Assembly (NCBI GenBank): GCA_028564705.1
Contig: JAPXFQ010002422.1
Span: 1,302,001-1,366,000, forward strand
DNA length: 64,000 bases
DNA from: Apricaphanius iberus
Taxonomy: Eukaryota; Chordata; Actinopteri; Cyprinodontiformes; Aphaniidae
Reading direction: 5' to 3'
Below, piece after piece: positions 44,601 through 57,043 of this stretch. Under the pieces are notes generated by a model that was given only the letters and a program-made list of their open reading frames with translations, did no database searches and was not told the DNA's origin. Within the stretch, counting starts at the first letter, position 1. Each line of letters starts with the position of its first letter. The translations under genes and the position numbers were made by a program.

Positions 44601-44820
44601 TAAATGGTAAATGGACTGAACTTATATAGCGCTTTTCTAGTCATATTGACCACTCAAAGCGCTTTTCATTGAAGCCACATTCACCCATTCATACACCAAT
44701 AGCCAACATGGCTCGGCAGGACGATGTACAATTGGGGTTAAGTGCCTTGCCCAGGAAGCTGGAATCGAACCTACGACCCTCTGATTGCAAGCCAACTACT
44801 CTATCACTGAGCCACACTCA
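44601..44820 (-). mobile_element. tRNA-headed SINE with GCGCTATATAAG tail
   Basis: On the minus strand the head (44818-44755) reads GTGGCTCAGTGATAGAGTAG (A-box) and GTAGGTTCGATTCCAGC (B-box), spaced as in a tRNA. The 3' part ends AAGCGCTATATAAGTTCAG and TCCATTTACCATTTA. The tail shares GCGCT-ATA with L2 LINE ends, suggesting L2 machinery moved it. It is a different SINE family from the copies at 10.5, 31.3 and 60.5 kb. Confidence 0.75.
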
Positions 44821-45362
44821 CATGTTTCACCTCTGTGTTCAGCGGACTCTCAGCAACGAATTCATCCACTCAAACCTCAAATCAACAGATCCTAGATTAA
44901 ACAGCAAGCAACAATATGTCAACCGTTGTGGTGGTGACAATATGTCACCACTGACCCCTCACACCCTGGCCACAATCTGTTTAGGCTCCTCCCCTCAGGC
45001 CGGCGTTACAGAGCGCTGTACGCCAAAACCACCCGACACAAGAACAGTTTCTTCCCCCAGGCTGTCGCTCTGATGAACTCTGAATAGTCACAGAGTGTGA
45101 GTCCACTCACATGAACAATAAACTAAAACTCTGCACTGCTGTATATACTTACTGTATATACTGACTGTACAATAACCCTGGTTTGGTGTATATATTATCC
45201 TTTATTTTTTATTTTTTTTTATTTTATTTTATTTTATTTATTTTTTTTTCGTTTTTTAATTTCACTTATTTAAGTTCTGTACTGGAGAGAAAAGTTGCCA
45301 GAGTCAAATTCCTTGTATGTGTCATACTTGGCCATTAAAGCTGATTCTGATTCTGGTTTAAA
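44821..45362 (+). mobile_element. LINE 3' end with GATTCT tail
   Basis: Around 44940-45070 the reading gives LLPSGRRYRALYAKTTRHKN-type text in a shifted frame (CCCTCAGGCCGGCGTTACAG at 44992), then SFFPQAVAL, the C-terminus of a fish LINE ORF2. The UTR follows, with T-rich runs at 45205-45260, and ends ATTAAAGCTGATTCTGATTC, the tandem 3' end. It is 5'-truncated and mutated. Clade not settled. Confidence 0.6.
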
Positions 45363-48300
45363 CAGCACATATCTAGTCAAAACTTATACTACCTTCCACA
45401 ATTAAAAAGGCGATAGTCTCTGAAAGCACACACCAATGGCAAAATATATCTACCAGTCTTATTTCTCTAGCACTAAAACTCACTGAGTGAGCAGCTGAAG
45501 AATGGTGGTTTATACAGAGGAGGCCACTGTTTGTGTTCTTTTTTACTCTTTATATTTGGTTGTACATATTTTATGGTCTTTTGAAAAGAAATGCCATCGT
45601 GTGATATTTTGAAAATTGGTTTGTATTTTTAGACAGAAAATATAGTTTTGTGACCCAATATTTCCTTTTAGCTAAAAGATCTATTTTTAGTATGAAATTC
45701 CGTATTTACAACATTGTGCCAAATTTGGAAGAATTGGATTTGGATTCCGTCTGGGCATTTTTTTTGTTGTGTGTTATATAAAACATGTAAAAAATGTTGG
45801 TGTTTTGACTTACTTGCATTTAATTCACTGCAGGGACTACATTTTATGTTCATTTTTTCCATTTCTTTTATTATTTGCCTCATTATAGACAAAGAACATC
45901 CATTTTTAGGTGCAAATATGAGTATTTTTATTCAGTCGGAAGTTAGATTTTTTATTTTATTTCAAATTTATCTTTACTAACAAACTGTGTGTCTTAAATG
46001 TATTTTTCTCTTCAATAATACGCCCCAAGGATAATCCTTCTTTTGGTACCAATATTAGCCTTGTAGAGGCTTATTTAAACCATTTTTGGGAGAAAGGCCC
46101 TAGACAAGAAAGGGTTAAAAAGTTGTTTTCCTAAATACCTCATAATTGTTAACAGATTTTTTGGATCATTTATTTCAGGCGTTTATATTTTAGAGCATTG
46201 TGCTCCTCTTTGACCAAATGACCTGCATTAATACAGTTCCCAAATCCTTCCAATAAAAATAAAAGACAATTGACCTCAGTCGCAGTTGGAGAGATGAATG
46301 GGGCATGCTGTAATCCTCCCCCTGCGACCTCCGGTTGTTCAATAAAATATCACAAGCGTCACCTTGAGGTCAAACCAATAACAACAAAAATATAATCAAA
46401 TACAAAAAGGTACCTGCGGCGGATCAACTTGACCGATACGCTTGGATTTGACCAGCTTATTCACTTGGCAGAGTGGTTCAGTCGTGAATGCATTACCCTT
46501 GTCTGGTCCCCTGGCACATTAACCTTGACAACACCACCAAAACAAAATGTTATCTGTTGGTCACATCTCAAAGTGATGCCCCTCGCTGTCTGGCTGTGAA
46601 TAATGTATGTGAGACGGGTTGAGAAAGCCAATGCAGCCCGGGCGAGTTCGGAGCCAAGTGTACATACAGCTCTTTCATGCATATAGCTATTGACTATATG
46701 CCACGTTAGGCAGAAGCTTGGCAATGGATTGCAAACAAAATAGACAACAAGACGGACTGACTGTCCACACCCTTTAAATGTTGATCCTATGAGAGGTAGA
46801 GGGGGCTGAAAGGGGAGGAGCTAAGAAACTGGCCCTCACTTCTAGGCGGCTTTTTTCCATGCATGTGCTGCACATGGACTGCAGCTATTAATGCCTAATT
46901 ATGCTCAATCCATCCATTTAAGAGAAATACAGACATGCAGAATTGGCAGACTGACAGTCTTTTTAAACAGAGGATTTGTCTGTTACACCTTAATCCGTTA
47001 AGAAACTCTTCTGCAGCAACTGTAGCAAAGCCGATTTCAAGTCTGCAGATAACATCAGTGAGCATCAGAGAGATGGCAGCTCGCAGGGAGGAACAGCTTT
47101 GCTGATATGCAGATATTATGTGAGTGTGTGCACACTCTGAGGATTACCCCTAAACTTTGATGAATATTGAAGAAATCGTTTTCCAAATCCAATTTTAATG
47201 CTGGCTCTGGGCGTGTGCTTCTTTTTTTTTTTTGTCCTCAAGAAGTTTAAAACAATCATTTAGTGCAGATTTACTTGAACAAAATGTTATAGTAATGACT
47301 GCTGACTTTGAATATGTGCCCTGCCCAATAACTGAAATATTAAGAAATAAAATGCCAAAAAAAGGGCAAAGATTTGGACATTGTAAGGTCTCCCTAAAGT
47401 GGTCTTATTTGCATTTGTTGACATTTTGGAAAATAGGATCTATGTATAGGGCAGAATTTCACAGTGTAATAACATTGGAGAAAATTATAGTGAAACCTCC
47501 AAATACAAAAACAAGGATATGACATTTTTCAAATGAGCCATAAAAATCCCAACCATGAATTGTTCTTTGAAAAATGTGGTAAACGGCCTTGGCAAGCACA
47601 CAAAACAATCCTGCTGCGCTCCTCCTGCAACCCAGGACTTTGTTTTTCCATTACGCTCCACATGTTGCAGTTACACACATGCTGTGTCTCTCCTGTGTTG
47701 CATTTTGCCAACTTTTCCCCTTCATGCTATGATCTCAGCGAAGACGCCGATGGTGGTCCAGAGCCGCACTCTTTCAGAGTCTTCAAAGAGGTTTGCAATG
47801 TGGAGACAACCGCAAAGCTTCTGTGTTAAGCACTGCTCAAACCAACCTGTTGTCTTTGGCAGCCTAGCTCAATAACCAAGAGCACGTTATGGCGCTTTTC
47901 CTGAAATTGTAAAAATGAAGCCAGAAGCAAGCGTCCACGGAGCAATTTCTTCGTAACTGCTAGTTTAGAGACAGTGACATGTGCGGGGCCGGCGCTTCTA
48001 AAGAGTGACGTGAGGAAAGCCAGTGTTGCCGATATATGTGGGCAGTGCATTGGTTTTTGGAAACCAGAGAAACAAAAAAGGTCCTTGAACTTTAACAGTA
48101 CCTCAACCTACAAAGTTAAAATCCCTGTTTTTAGCAGGATCAAATCTTCCAATTCAAGGGAAAACCAGAATGAACGAGACGGATGGATTCATTGTACCAT
48201 AACTTTACTCTATTGTAGTATTACTAAAATAATTTAAAAGAAGAATCCAATTACTGTGAAAAAAATATATATATTAGTCAATGTAGTTATAATTGTTACT

Positions 48301-50348
48301 TATATTTGATTTTAAAACATAGACAGCCACTGGAAGAGCAAGATAACAGATGTGAGCATGTGTGGATAGTTTTTTTTACAGTCAGAACCATCTTTTTCAT
48401 ATACCAATGATAATAAATTACTAATAGGCATATATATGTTCCGGAAAAAGAAGGATTGAGTATTAAGTCCCATTACTTAGCTGTAAATGGTGCAATGAAA
48501 GCAATCTCTAATTTTTTAGTGGAAGTTTCTGTTTTATTGGACACATGGAAAGAGAGACTTACCTTCAATCATACAAACAACTGTAACAATTCCAACGGAC
48601 AGATAAAAATAAATAGACAGATTGAGAATTTATTCAGATTTACGTCAGAGTGTTAATGTCTCTGTCTCGCTTTCCCTTTAGCCCGACCTCATGAGACAGA
48701 TGGCAGACTAAGCGTGTCTGTGCCGCTAGTTTTGCCTCTTTTTTGCTTCTAATTTCAGTGTAATGTGTTGTAAAATAACTTTTTGGAAGAAAAAAGCCAC
48801 TACACAAACATTACACTTTTTAAATATCTTTTAAAGCCAAATTCTTCTAATTAATACTTTTTTTAATGTTCAGAACCGATTAAATAAATTCCTTTTCCTT
48901 GTGACTGATGTTAATCTATCTTTGAATTCTGATGTTCATTTTGAACTTACTTGGGCTTGGTCTGCAAATATTTTGTTGATATTTAAACTGTGCATAGGTG
49001 GTACACAGAAATATATGGGGTAAGTATTCATTTTAGTATCACCTGACCTTACTTGTAGGTTTATTATGTGCAACTACATTAACCATGTGCTCCAGGTAAG
49101 CCAGCAGAGACAAGTGGCACAAATAATGAAGCAAAGTAGGCTAATCCCCCTCACAGATTTCCTTCCTCAGCATCCATTCTTCCACATTTCGTCAAGGCTT
49201 TCATATCGTGCAAATTTTAAAGCGATTTGTACGTCGTCACGTGTGCCACAACAATTCAGCTTATCAGAAAAGCTAACGTGGCAACCTGTGTGATCTCTTC
49301 ATTTGAAACTGCAAATTGACTCCTGGATATGCAGCGTAATTGTATTTTATTTTTTAAAATCTTTCTGCTGACACTCGAGGTGCAGGCTGAAAAATATGCA
49401 CGAGATGCAGGAGTGAAAACGCTGTGGATGGACGATCCTAACTGTGGGGTGTGTGCTGAACAATGCGAATGAATTTCAACAGTCGGTCAAAGATTTTGAT
49501 CGGACCAGAGGGGCACACAAGCTCTTCATTGATAGGAAGACAAACTGAAACCTTAGATTTGCTTTCAAGGACAAAGTGGAGCAAGTTGCACTCATTCGAG
49601 AAAATTGAAGGGCGTGTGTAACTCAAGGAAGGCCACAATTTCCTAAAACAAGAATGCATGGGGTGAAGAAGAAAATAAAAATACTCATTTTGATCATTTA
49701 TTGACAAATGTTTTCTTTTTCTCCCTGCACTGAACAGTTTCTACTCTAGACTAACGGACAGGTTATTTAATTTGACTAAACGACAGTGACAGCTGAGAAC
49801 ACCTGCTTCCAGCGGTGTTTGTTAAATCATCCCTTATACTACAGCGGGAAGCCTGGTTTATAATTATTCTACAAAACACTGGAACAGCAGAGGCTGAGTC
49901 TGGGAAGAAGGTCCTGTTTAAAGGTATGACGGCAGTAAAAAAAAACAACAACAAAAAAAACAACAACAAAGCTTTAAGGGATGTTTTTGTACCTGGCTTC
50001 AGGAAGGAGGACGAGGAAAAGGAGAAGGACAGACAAGTTGAGGTGTGACGATTTAGCTTTCCACTGTAGAGCAGTCATATTTGTTCAGAAAAGAGGCTCC
50101 TGAAGTGAGAAGAGAAAAAGATAAGGAACAATTTGAAAGAGTTAGGTGACAGTACAAGTGTAATTGTAATAAATAAATGGATTATTTGTTAGTCGTGTAT
50201 TCAGGCCATATTTTCCAGCCTCTAATCAGTAGTTGTAGATAAATGATTCAAATACGTGGTTGGATTTTATATAGATAGTCTTGTTTTATTTTATTGCATA
50301 ATACACGTCCACAAATCTAAAAGGTAATTCAGGCTCATACAATACTTG
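45363..50348. other. Long stretch without recognised genes or repeats
   Basis: About 5 kb, the longest unannotated part of the window. Sub-regions: AT-rich to 46260; a more mixed, repeat-free part 46290-47110 with TAATTATGCTCAATCC at 46896; a mixed-composition part 47530-48060 whose open frames show no domain; AT-rich again to 49900; an A/AAC-rich run at 49937-49970. If the receptor's first coding exon or promoter is in the window, this is a plausible place, but I found no signal-peptide exon. Confidence 0.4.
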
Positions 50349-50352
50349 TTAA

Positions 50353-50674
50353 AGGGAAAGTTTGATTCTTTTTTCCACCTGGACCTTATTTTTTTTAGCA
50401 TTTATTACATTCATTTACTCACCCAGACAGAGTTTGAGCCACTTGGAGTTCTTTGGAAGAAGTTTATATCCAGATGCGATGTTGTAATACTCCCCTCTGA
50501 CTTTGGAGCGTCCCGGAAGTGCTTATTTGTTCTCAGTTACGTCACTCCCGTACTCCATCCCAGATAAAAAGTTTTTCCAAAGGACTCAAAGTGGCTCCAA
50601 ACTTGTATGGGTAAGTAAATGAACATAATAAAATAAAAATAAGGTCCTGGTTAAAAAGCAAAACAATGTTCCCT
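50353..50674. mobile_element. TTAA-flanked hairpin MITE
   Basis: TTAA at 50349-50352 and 50675-50678. The arms are inverted over ~120 bp: AGGGAAAGTTTG, GGACCTTATTTTT, TTCATTTACTCACCC, GAGCCACTTGGAGT and TTTGGAAGAA on the left all recur inverted on the right. The arms are therefore long and the loop short, so a transcript would fold into a long hairpin. A half copy lies at 56890-57039. Confidence 0.85.
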
Positions 50675-50824
50675 TTAACTTTAGTGTGGTGGTAAGAAAA
50701 TTATTGTCTTTATCTTTAAAAGAGGCATGTACAACAATCTTTTCTAATTAACAAGTTGCATCTTATTTTACAAACCATGCAGTTAAGATAAATGTGTGAA
50801 TAATGTCTGCCAGTAATGATCTTA

Positions 50825-51487
50825 GGCTACATTCACACTGCAGGTAAAAGCGCATCAAATCCGACATAAAACTTCTTTGCCCCAATGCGACCCATATCTG
50901 ATCTTTTTCTGGCGGTCTGAAAGGCACAAATCCGATTTTTTCAAATCCGACCCAGGTCACTTCAGTATGTGGTACTGAGTCCGATACCTATCTGATTTTT
51001 TTGAATGTCTGATTGGTCTGAACGGCCATGTCGCTTTAAATCCGTCTTTTACGTCACTGACCCGAGACAGCGTGTCAGGGACGTCAATACTCAGTGCCGG
51101 AGAAAACCCAAAGGTAGCAGCCACTGCTCCAAACAAGGCTATCGTTAAAGCAGGGGCTCTCCTTTTTCTTGTGGTCATTCTTTCTCTAATTAATTTGTCA
51201 AAATTCCGTCGGTTTCGACTATGCAGGAATTGATAGACTGCTGAAAAAACGCTTACATCTGTAGCCGCCATTTTTACTTCCGTAAACAGAGCGCGTTGTG
51301 TGTGACGTACTATGGTGACGTCTCATCTTCTTCTGCGCATGCGGGGCGCTTTGGAGCCGTGAAACGTTCACAATGGTGCGCATTTGCTGTCGCATTTTAT
51401 CTGTAGTATAAAGAACCATACAAAAAAAAATCGTATTTGATCTAAAAATCGGAATTCGGCATTAAGACCTGCAGTGTGAACGTAGCC
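50825..51487. mobile_element. PIF/Harbinger-type MITE
   Basis: TTA duplication (50822-50824 and 51488-51490). The inverted ends are GGCTACATTCACACTGCAGG and, minus strand of the right, GGCTACGTTCACACTGCAGG. The interior is GC-richer with an open minus-strand frame (50957-51271, 104 codons, starting MAATDVSVFSAVYQFLHSRN). That frame is not a transposase domain I can name; it may be the start of a second transposon protein or captured sequence. Confidence 0.85.
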
Positions 51488-51490
51488 TTA

Positions 51491-52084
51491 TTGTACTCAT
51501 TGTTCTGCCATCCTCAAGTGATTTGAAGACATTTAGTTTGACCTCAGAGCACCGTACATATAAGGGGAATGTATTTCTGCTTCTGCATTTTATAAAAGTA
51601 AGAACCCATAAAGACCTTTCAAATGAAATCACACCTCTACCTTTTCGACATTTTGTCTATTTCTAATAACACTTTATTATGGTTTCTAAGCATTGTTTTC
51701 CAAATTCAGAAATTTGAAAACTGCTTTTTGCTTGTATTTTATCCCCATTTACTCTGATATCTCTGTCTTTTCATCCAGGTTTAATCTGAAAGTTAGGCGA
51801 AGGTTTGTTATAGAATATTAGAGAACAAACAGCATCATGAAAGCCAAATAACACAGCAGGTCAGGAGGAAGACCAAAACAAATTAAAAACTTTTATCATG
51901 TTAAGAATTATTTTTTTCTCAACCAACCAAAATTCTAAAGATTGTTACACTAAGCCATCGTTGAAAGAGAACCACAAAAAGTCCCTTTCTCAGCCAAATT
52001 CACAAATCTATAGGAGAAAATGCTTTAATCGGACAGAAATGGAACTTGTTGACATACATACAAAATACAATGTTTGGTGGAAAA
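51491..52084. other. Non-coding, nothing recognised
   Basis: AT-rich, no feature. Confidence 0.5.
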
Positions 52085-53213
52085 TAGGGCTGAACGATTT
52101 TGGAAAATAATCGAATTGCGATTTTTTTTCTTCAATATTGCGATTGCGATTTAATGTGCAATTATTTTTGTGAGGCTTTTGTCATGCATTTTTTAATTAA
52201 TGCAATCAAAAATATTGTGTATTATAAACAGATTTTTATACATAATTTATTCTATTCCATAAGATTTTTTACTTATTTTAAGACAAAGGCAAATATTAAC
52301 AACTTTTCTACTTTTAATCATCACACTCATCGGTGTCGTTCCGCAATCAAGGTTTTCTTCCTTTTGATCCCAGTTAATAATTCCCTCCGGCTGCAATGTT
52401 TTCCTCCTTGTGGTTATCCAGGAAGTAGGATGCTTGAAGCAACCAGCTCTGATTTTTAATTCTCCATCGATCTAATGCACTTTCAGACTCTGGTATGGCT
52501 CCGTAGAGCGGTTTGATCTCAGGTCAGTTGTTGCAAAATACTCAGCTGTTTTCGGTGCGGCTTTAACTTTCTGAGTTTTTTATACAGCGCAGGTTAAATG
52601 TGGCTAAAATGTGTGTGTGAGATTGAATCCTAGCTTATTCATCATGCTTAACAAAGCATATTTTTGTCTATAAAACCCGTTATAGCACGAATTATTTCAG
52701 TGTGCCATTTTTTTATGTTCGTAAGGAGCGATTCTTTCAAACAGCTCGGTCAGCGATCCCTGTGGCCTCGAAGTTTGTTTACTGGAAATGTGAACACTGG
52801 TGGCGGTCAGTTTAGCCGTGCAACTCTCACATATGGTGGTGTGATGTTTTTAGGTGTTGATAAAGGTTCGTACTGTAGCCTACCTCTTGAGGCAGCAACA
52901 ATACCAAGACGGGTTCTGCATAATACCTGGCGTTGCGCAGCATCAATGTTTTCATAGCAGATATAATTTCTCACAACTGATGTGCTGTTCCTCTTTGGTA
53001 CCAACTATTGTGCAGTGTTGGATTCTGTTAAGCTTTTGGTCATTTTATAACTGGTTAAAGTGCAGCGTTTCCTTCTCTCCCTGCATTGTTTGCAAGTCAC
53101 GTGACTTTAGCAGATATGTTTACATCAAGTCAAATCACAGCTTTTGCAATTAGGAAATCGCATTTTACCAAATCTGGATTTAATTGCATATGCAATTAAA
53201 TCGTTCAGCCCTA
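52085..53213. mobile_element. hAT element with perfect 8-bp target duplication
   Basis: The duplication is GTGGAAAA (52077-52084 and 53214-53221). The inverted ends are a perfect 16 bp, TAGGGCTGAACGATTT. Subterminal GCGATT/AATCGC motifs occur at both ends. It is 1129 bp; a run of open frames inside has no BED finger or dimerisation domain, so it is non-autonomous. The perfect duplication suggests it is among the younger insertions here. Confidence 0.93.
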
Positions 53214-53221
53214 GTGGAAAA

Positions 53222-54684
53222 CACTACAGATCGTTCCACACACACATACATACACACACATTGTGTCGCAGCATCAGGCTGGGAGAGACAGCGACACTCG
53301 TTGGAGAGGAGCTTGCCCTATGTTGCATAGGTAGGGATTTTATCAGTAGTTCTACAATATAATTACTGGGGTTCTAGTGACATGACAAAATGTTAAAAAG
53401 TTCAAAGCGTGTCATTTTTTTTTTTTTTGCAATGAAATGAATAAACATTCTCTTGCCTTTTCCCTGTTTGTCTGTCAGCATGTGAAGCAAAAAAACAGAA
53501 AGATAGACACAAATCAATGTAAGTTATGTCCAAAACTACGAAATACCAATTGACCTTGGCAGAGACTGCAATTTTACTATGTATTGCACAATACTACTAT
53601 TAAGAATGGTGGCCACATTCTTGGCGTAATTCAGTTTAAGACTCAATTCAGAATGCTAGGTGAAGAAACAACTAAGATGAAATGGAAGGTTTTTACAGCA
53701 ATAAATCTTTGAGGTCCCCGAACTCTGTTAGTCTCTTAATTCTTCTACTCACGTACAGGTATCCAGCAGTATCAGTGCATCCATCATGCAACATTATGCA
53801 GGAGTGTCACTGTATTTTCCCCCCCATCTTGGTATTCCACTTGCTCGGCAGGTGTTTGACAAATTGATGGTGCTGTCTCTGTTATTTGCAGATTTCGTTG
53901 CACTTGCTTGTCCATAACTGAACTTACTGCCGTGTGCTTGTGTTTGTGTGGAGCTGAAGCCAACACTAAGACATCGACACGATTTCAAGAAGGATCTTTG
54001 ACATTTACAGCCAGAATCTCTGTTATTGGACTCCAGTATTGGCGAAATCATCATAATAACATTTCTTTGTTCATCAGCCAGAAGTATATAAGATATAAAT
54101 ACGTTGTGCCTCTCTCTCCAAGGTAATTATTTCTTTAACTCAGCCCAAAACAAAGTAATATTACCACAAAATAACCAAGCTCATTTCTTTGCTTTTATCA
54201 AACATGTTAGGTGTTGTAATGCTAATTTTGGTTGCTTATAATCACACGAGAGAACCTTATCACATCCAGTATATCCACATTTAGTAATAAAAACCAGTTT
54301 GAGTTGGACTTATTAATTACTGAATATAGCATCTAAATCCACTTTACTGTACATATTGTTATTACAGGAAATTACATATTGATAAATTTGTCTGAGTCCA
54401 GAACAGCTACAGAACAGTAAACCCATGTCAGTTACATCATAACAGAAACTCAATAAAACCCCTCTTCTTTTCCCCCCACCCCATCACCTTCAGCTTCCTG
54501 CTTTTCTCACACATGAATTATTATTAATAATTACAAGAAGGCTGTAGCCCAGCAATTTACCAAAAAAGCTAAATGACCACCTCATTAAAAAATAAATGGG
54601 CTCAGAAATTGCTCTACCTAATTTCGTATGCATCTTAAAAACAATGAGGGAGAGGAACTACATTGACTGAGGACTACACAGACA
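53222..54684. other. Non-coding, nothing recognised
   Basis: A short CA run at 53239-53261 and a T run at 53419-53430; no exon. Confidence 0.5.
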
Positions 54685-54965
54685 CACAAAAGTTGGGTTT
54701 TCATGTCTTGTGGGGACATCTCATGACATAATGATTTCCATGCCCCTTACCCTAAGCCTAACCATCAAAATGAATCCCTGACCCTTACCCTAACCTAATT
54801 GTAACCCTGACACTAAAACCAAATTTTGAGCCTCGAAAATGCCTTCAAACTTGTGGGGACTGGGATTTTGGTCCCCACAAGGGCTGTCGGTCCCCACGAG
54901 AATAGTACATTTCCAATTTTTGGGCCCCACAAAGATAGTAATACCATGTCCACACACACATAATA
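54685..54965. mobile_element. Fish repeat with CCCTAAC-like core and terminal hairpin
   Basis: The left part has CTTGTGGGGACATC (54708), then telomere-like but irregular CCCTTACCCTAAGCC units (54743-54810). Near the right end a perfect 11-bp stem, CTTGTGGGGAC and GTCCCCACAAG (54850-54881), encloses a 10-base loop. TGTGGGGAC motifs recur inverted, so this is a mobile or formerly mobile repeat. Class unknown; a hairpin near one end is also seen in Helitrons. Confidence 0.5.
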
Positions 54966-56889
54966 CACACACATGTAGCAGCTGCATCATACTTGAAATG
55001 CTTCCCTTGTGTGTTTGAGACCCAGCTCTTCCTCTTTGCCGCTTTGGCGGCCAAAAAAAGGGGATCAAACAGTATCCACTGGGGAATAATCTGTGACCTC
55101 TGTGTTATTGCAGATCTCCAATCATCTCAGGAGAAGTAAACAAATCATCTGTTCTGAAGCTACCATTCAAGGATGGATGTAATGTTAATGCTCCGACTGG
55201 GTACCACTTGTCATAGAGCCGATAAGTGTTTATTTTATAAGCTTTCTAAGCATATCGTTACACAAAGCTCGGCTTTCATGAAATCTTTGCAATGATGGCA
55301 ATAAAAGTGTGACAGAATTGATTCTTTCTCATTTCAATGTAAAAAAAAAGCCCTTCAACACTCATGTATAAGGATGTAATGAGATCTCACTGCACGGAAT
55401 CTCGTAATGATACGTGAGCGCTACCTAATTGCTGACAGCATGACTTTTTTCTGGTGAAGTTAATCCTCATCATATTAATTGCCTGTGTAGCAGCATTTTC
55501 TGAAGCTGCAAGAAAAGAGAAACTGTAACAGACAGGATGTGAATGATTTGGAAGAGCCGTAAGAATATGACGACAGGCCAACTGTTTGCTGCTAATGACG
55601 CTAACATTAGCATCAGATCTGGCGGTTTGTATTGGTGCTAAACTAAAGGGCTTCTGGTGCGTTTTATTTATACTCAGAACTCGGAAATGCTGACATCCGA
55701 GTGGAAAAACACAAAACGCCCTTCCAAGTTAGACTCTCCACTTGGAAAGTCTGAGATTTATTTTTTGCACCGACATTGACTTTCTATATGGCCGCTCCTC
55801 ATATCAACTATACAGCTCTTGACATCGCGTGACTCTCAGAGCTTCGGTGTGACGCTGGCAGGCAAGAACGTAATCAAAATGAACGTCGCCAGCTGGGATT
55901 TTACTCCGTCGGAGTTTACTTCCCATTTTAAAACCGAAGATATTATTGTAAACACCGCGAGATTAAATGGATTAAATATCTCCAACCCTTACCATGCTCC
56001 TGGGATACTTAAAAAAAATTAGAAGCTGTCACAGCGGACCTTTCAACCGAGCTGAGATACTGAGACATGCAATTTCCTGATCAATTTTCCCTCCTCCTAC
56101 ATTGGAGGATCGCTTAAAGCAGATAAAAGTTTAGAGAGATATAAATGGGCATAATCGCGGCTTGTTATTAAGATCTGGAATTTTCCAGCAAAGGAAGGTG
56201 CAACAGGAGGGTAAGCAGAAACTTGTTCTTGTTTTAGGTACCACGAGCAACGGGCAGCTAGGTTATTTCTGTCAATATTTTTGCAAGGGTCTTTTCTTTT
56301 TCTGAGTAAATCTTTAGACATCCTGAACATGAGGGTCAATGTCCCTCAGAAGTTTTTAAATATATCAAAGACAGTGGCCATGCTTGTGACCCTCTAAAGT
56401 TCCTCATCATGCATTTTGCAAAGTCTGTAATTATGATGCGGACATTAGCCATCAGGGAGCTACAGATATTTATAAATCAGCCCAGATGACATATCCCTCT
56501 TGACCATACCGCGCGGTTTAAGCTGTGCCACGGGCCAAATTTACCCAAACCTTTCACACTCACAAGACGCTGACAAAGTACAGTTGCCTGCTTACTGTTA
56601 TTGAAGGTTGGATATGAAATATAAACACAATAGTGAAATCTAGTGTGTTAAGGTTGTAGTTGCAATGACAGAAAATGTCTGGTTTAGTAAAAATCTGATT
56701 AGTGTAAGTTGGAATCAGTTGCATTTAAAGCCTGTAATACCCCCAGAAGCTAATACCTTAGCATATCTGAGACGTCCCGAACTCACAGGGGAATAGGGCT
56801 AACTATTCAAAACAAAAGATGGTTAAGTGAAGGTGGTTTGGGGCAGGCAAAGCCTCATTAGAGGCAGCAAATCTCCTCTACTGATTGAC
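54966..56889. other. Non-coding; possible repeat at 55645-56000
   Basis: 55645-55760 contains GAACTCGGAAATGCTGACATC and opposed ACTTGGAAAGTC / CTTCCAAGTTAG motifs, the look of a MITE, but I could not fix both ends. The remainder shows nothing. Confidence 0.35.
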
Positions 56890-57039
56890 TCCCTGTATAT
56901 GGGTATATGCTAATCACAACTGGATATAAACTTCTCCCGAAGGACTCCAAGTGGCTCCAAATTTGTCTGGGTGAGTAAGTGAACAGAATATCTGCTAAAA
57001 TAAGGCCAAGGTTTAAGAAAGTAACCAAAAACTTCCCCT
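56890..57039. mobile_element. Half copy of the TTAA hairpin MITE
   Basis: GGATATAAACTTCT, AAGGACTCCAAGTGGCTCC, GGGTGAGTAAGTGAAC and the end AACTTCCCCT before TTAA (57040-57043) match one arm of 50353-50674. The other arm is absent, so one arm was deleted or the copy is truncated. Confidence 0.65.
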
Positions 57040-57043
57040 TTAA

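Noticed and set aside
44755..44820. tRNA gene on the minus strand
   Set aside because: A- and B-boxes are present but the acceptor stem does not pair and a SINE body and tail follow; it is a SINE head.
46468..46500. tRNA A-box-like GGCAGAGTGGTTCAG
   Set aside because: No B-box at the right distance and no cloverleaf.
54743..54810. Interstitial telomere
   Set aside because: The CCCTAA units are irregular and few, and belong to a dispersed repeat.
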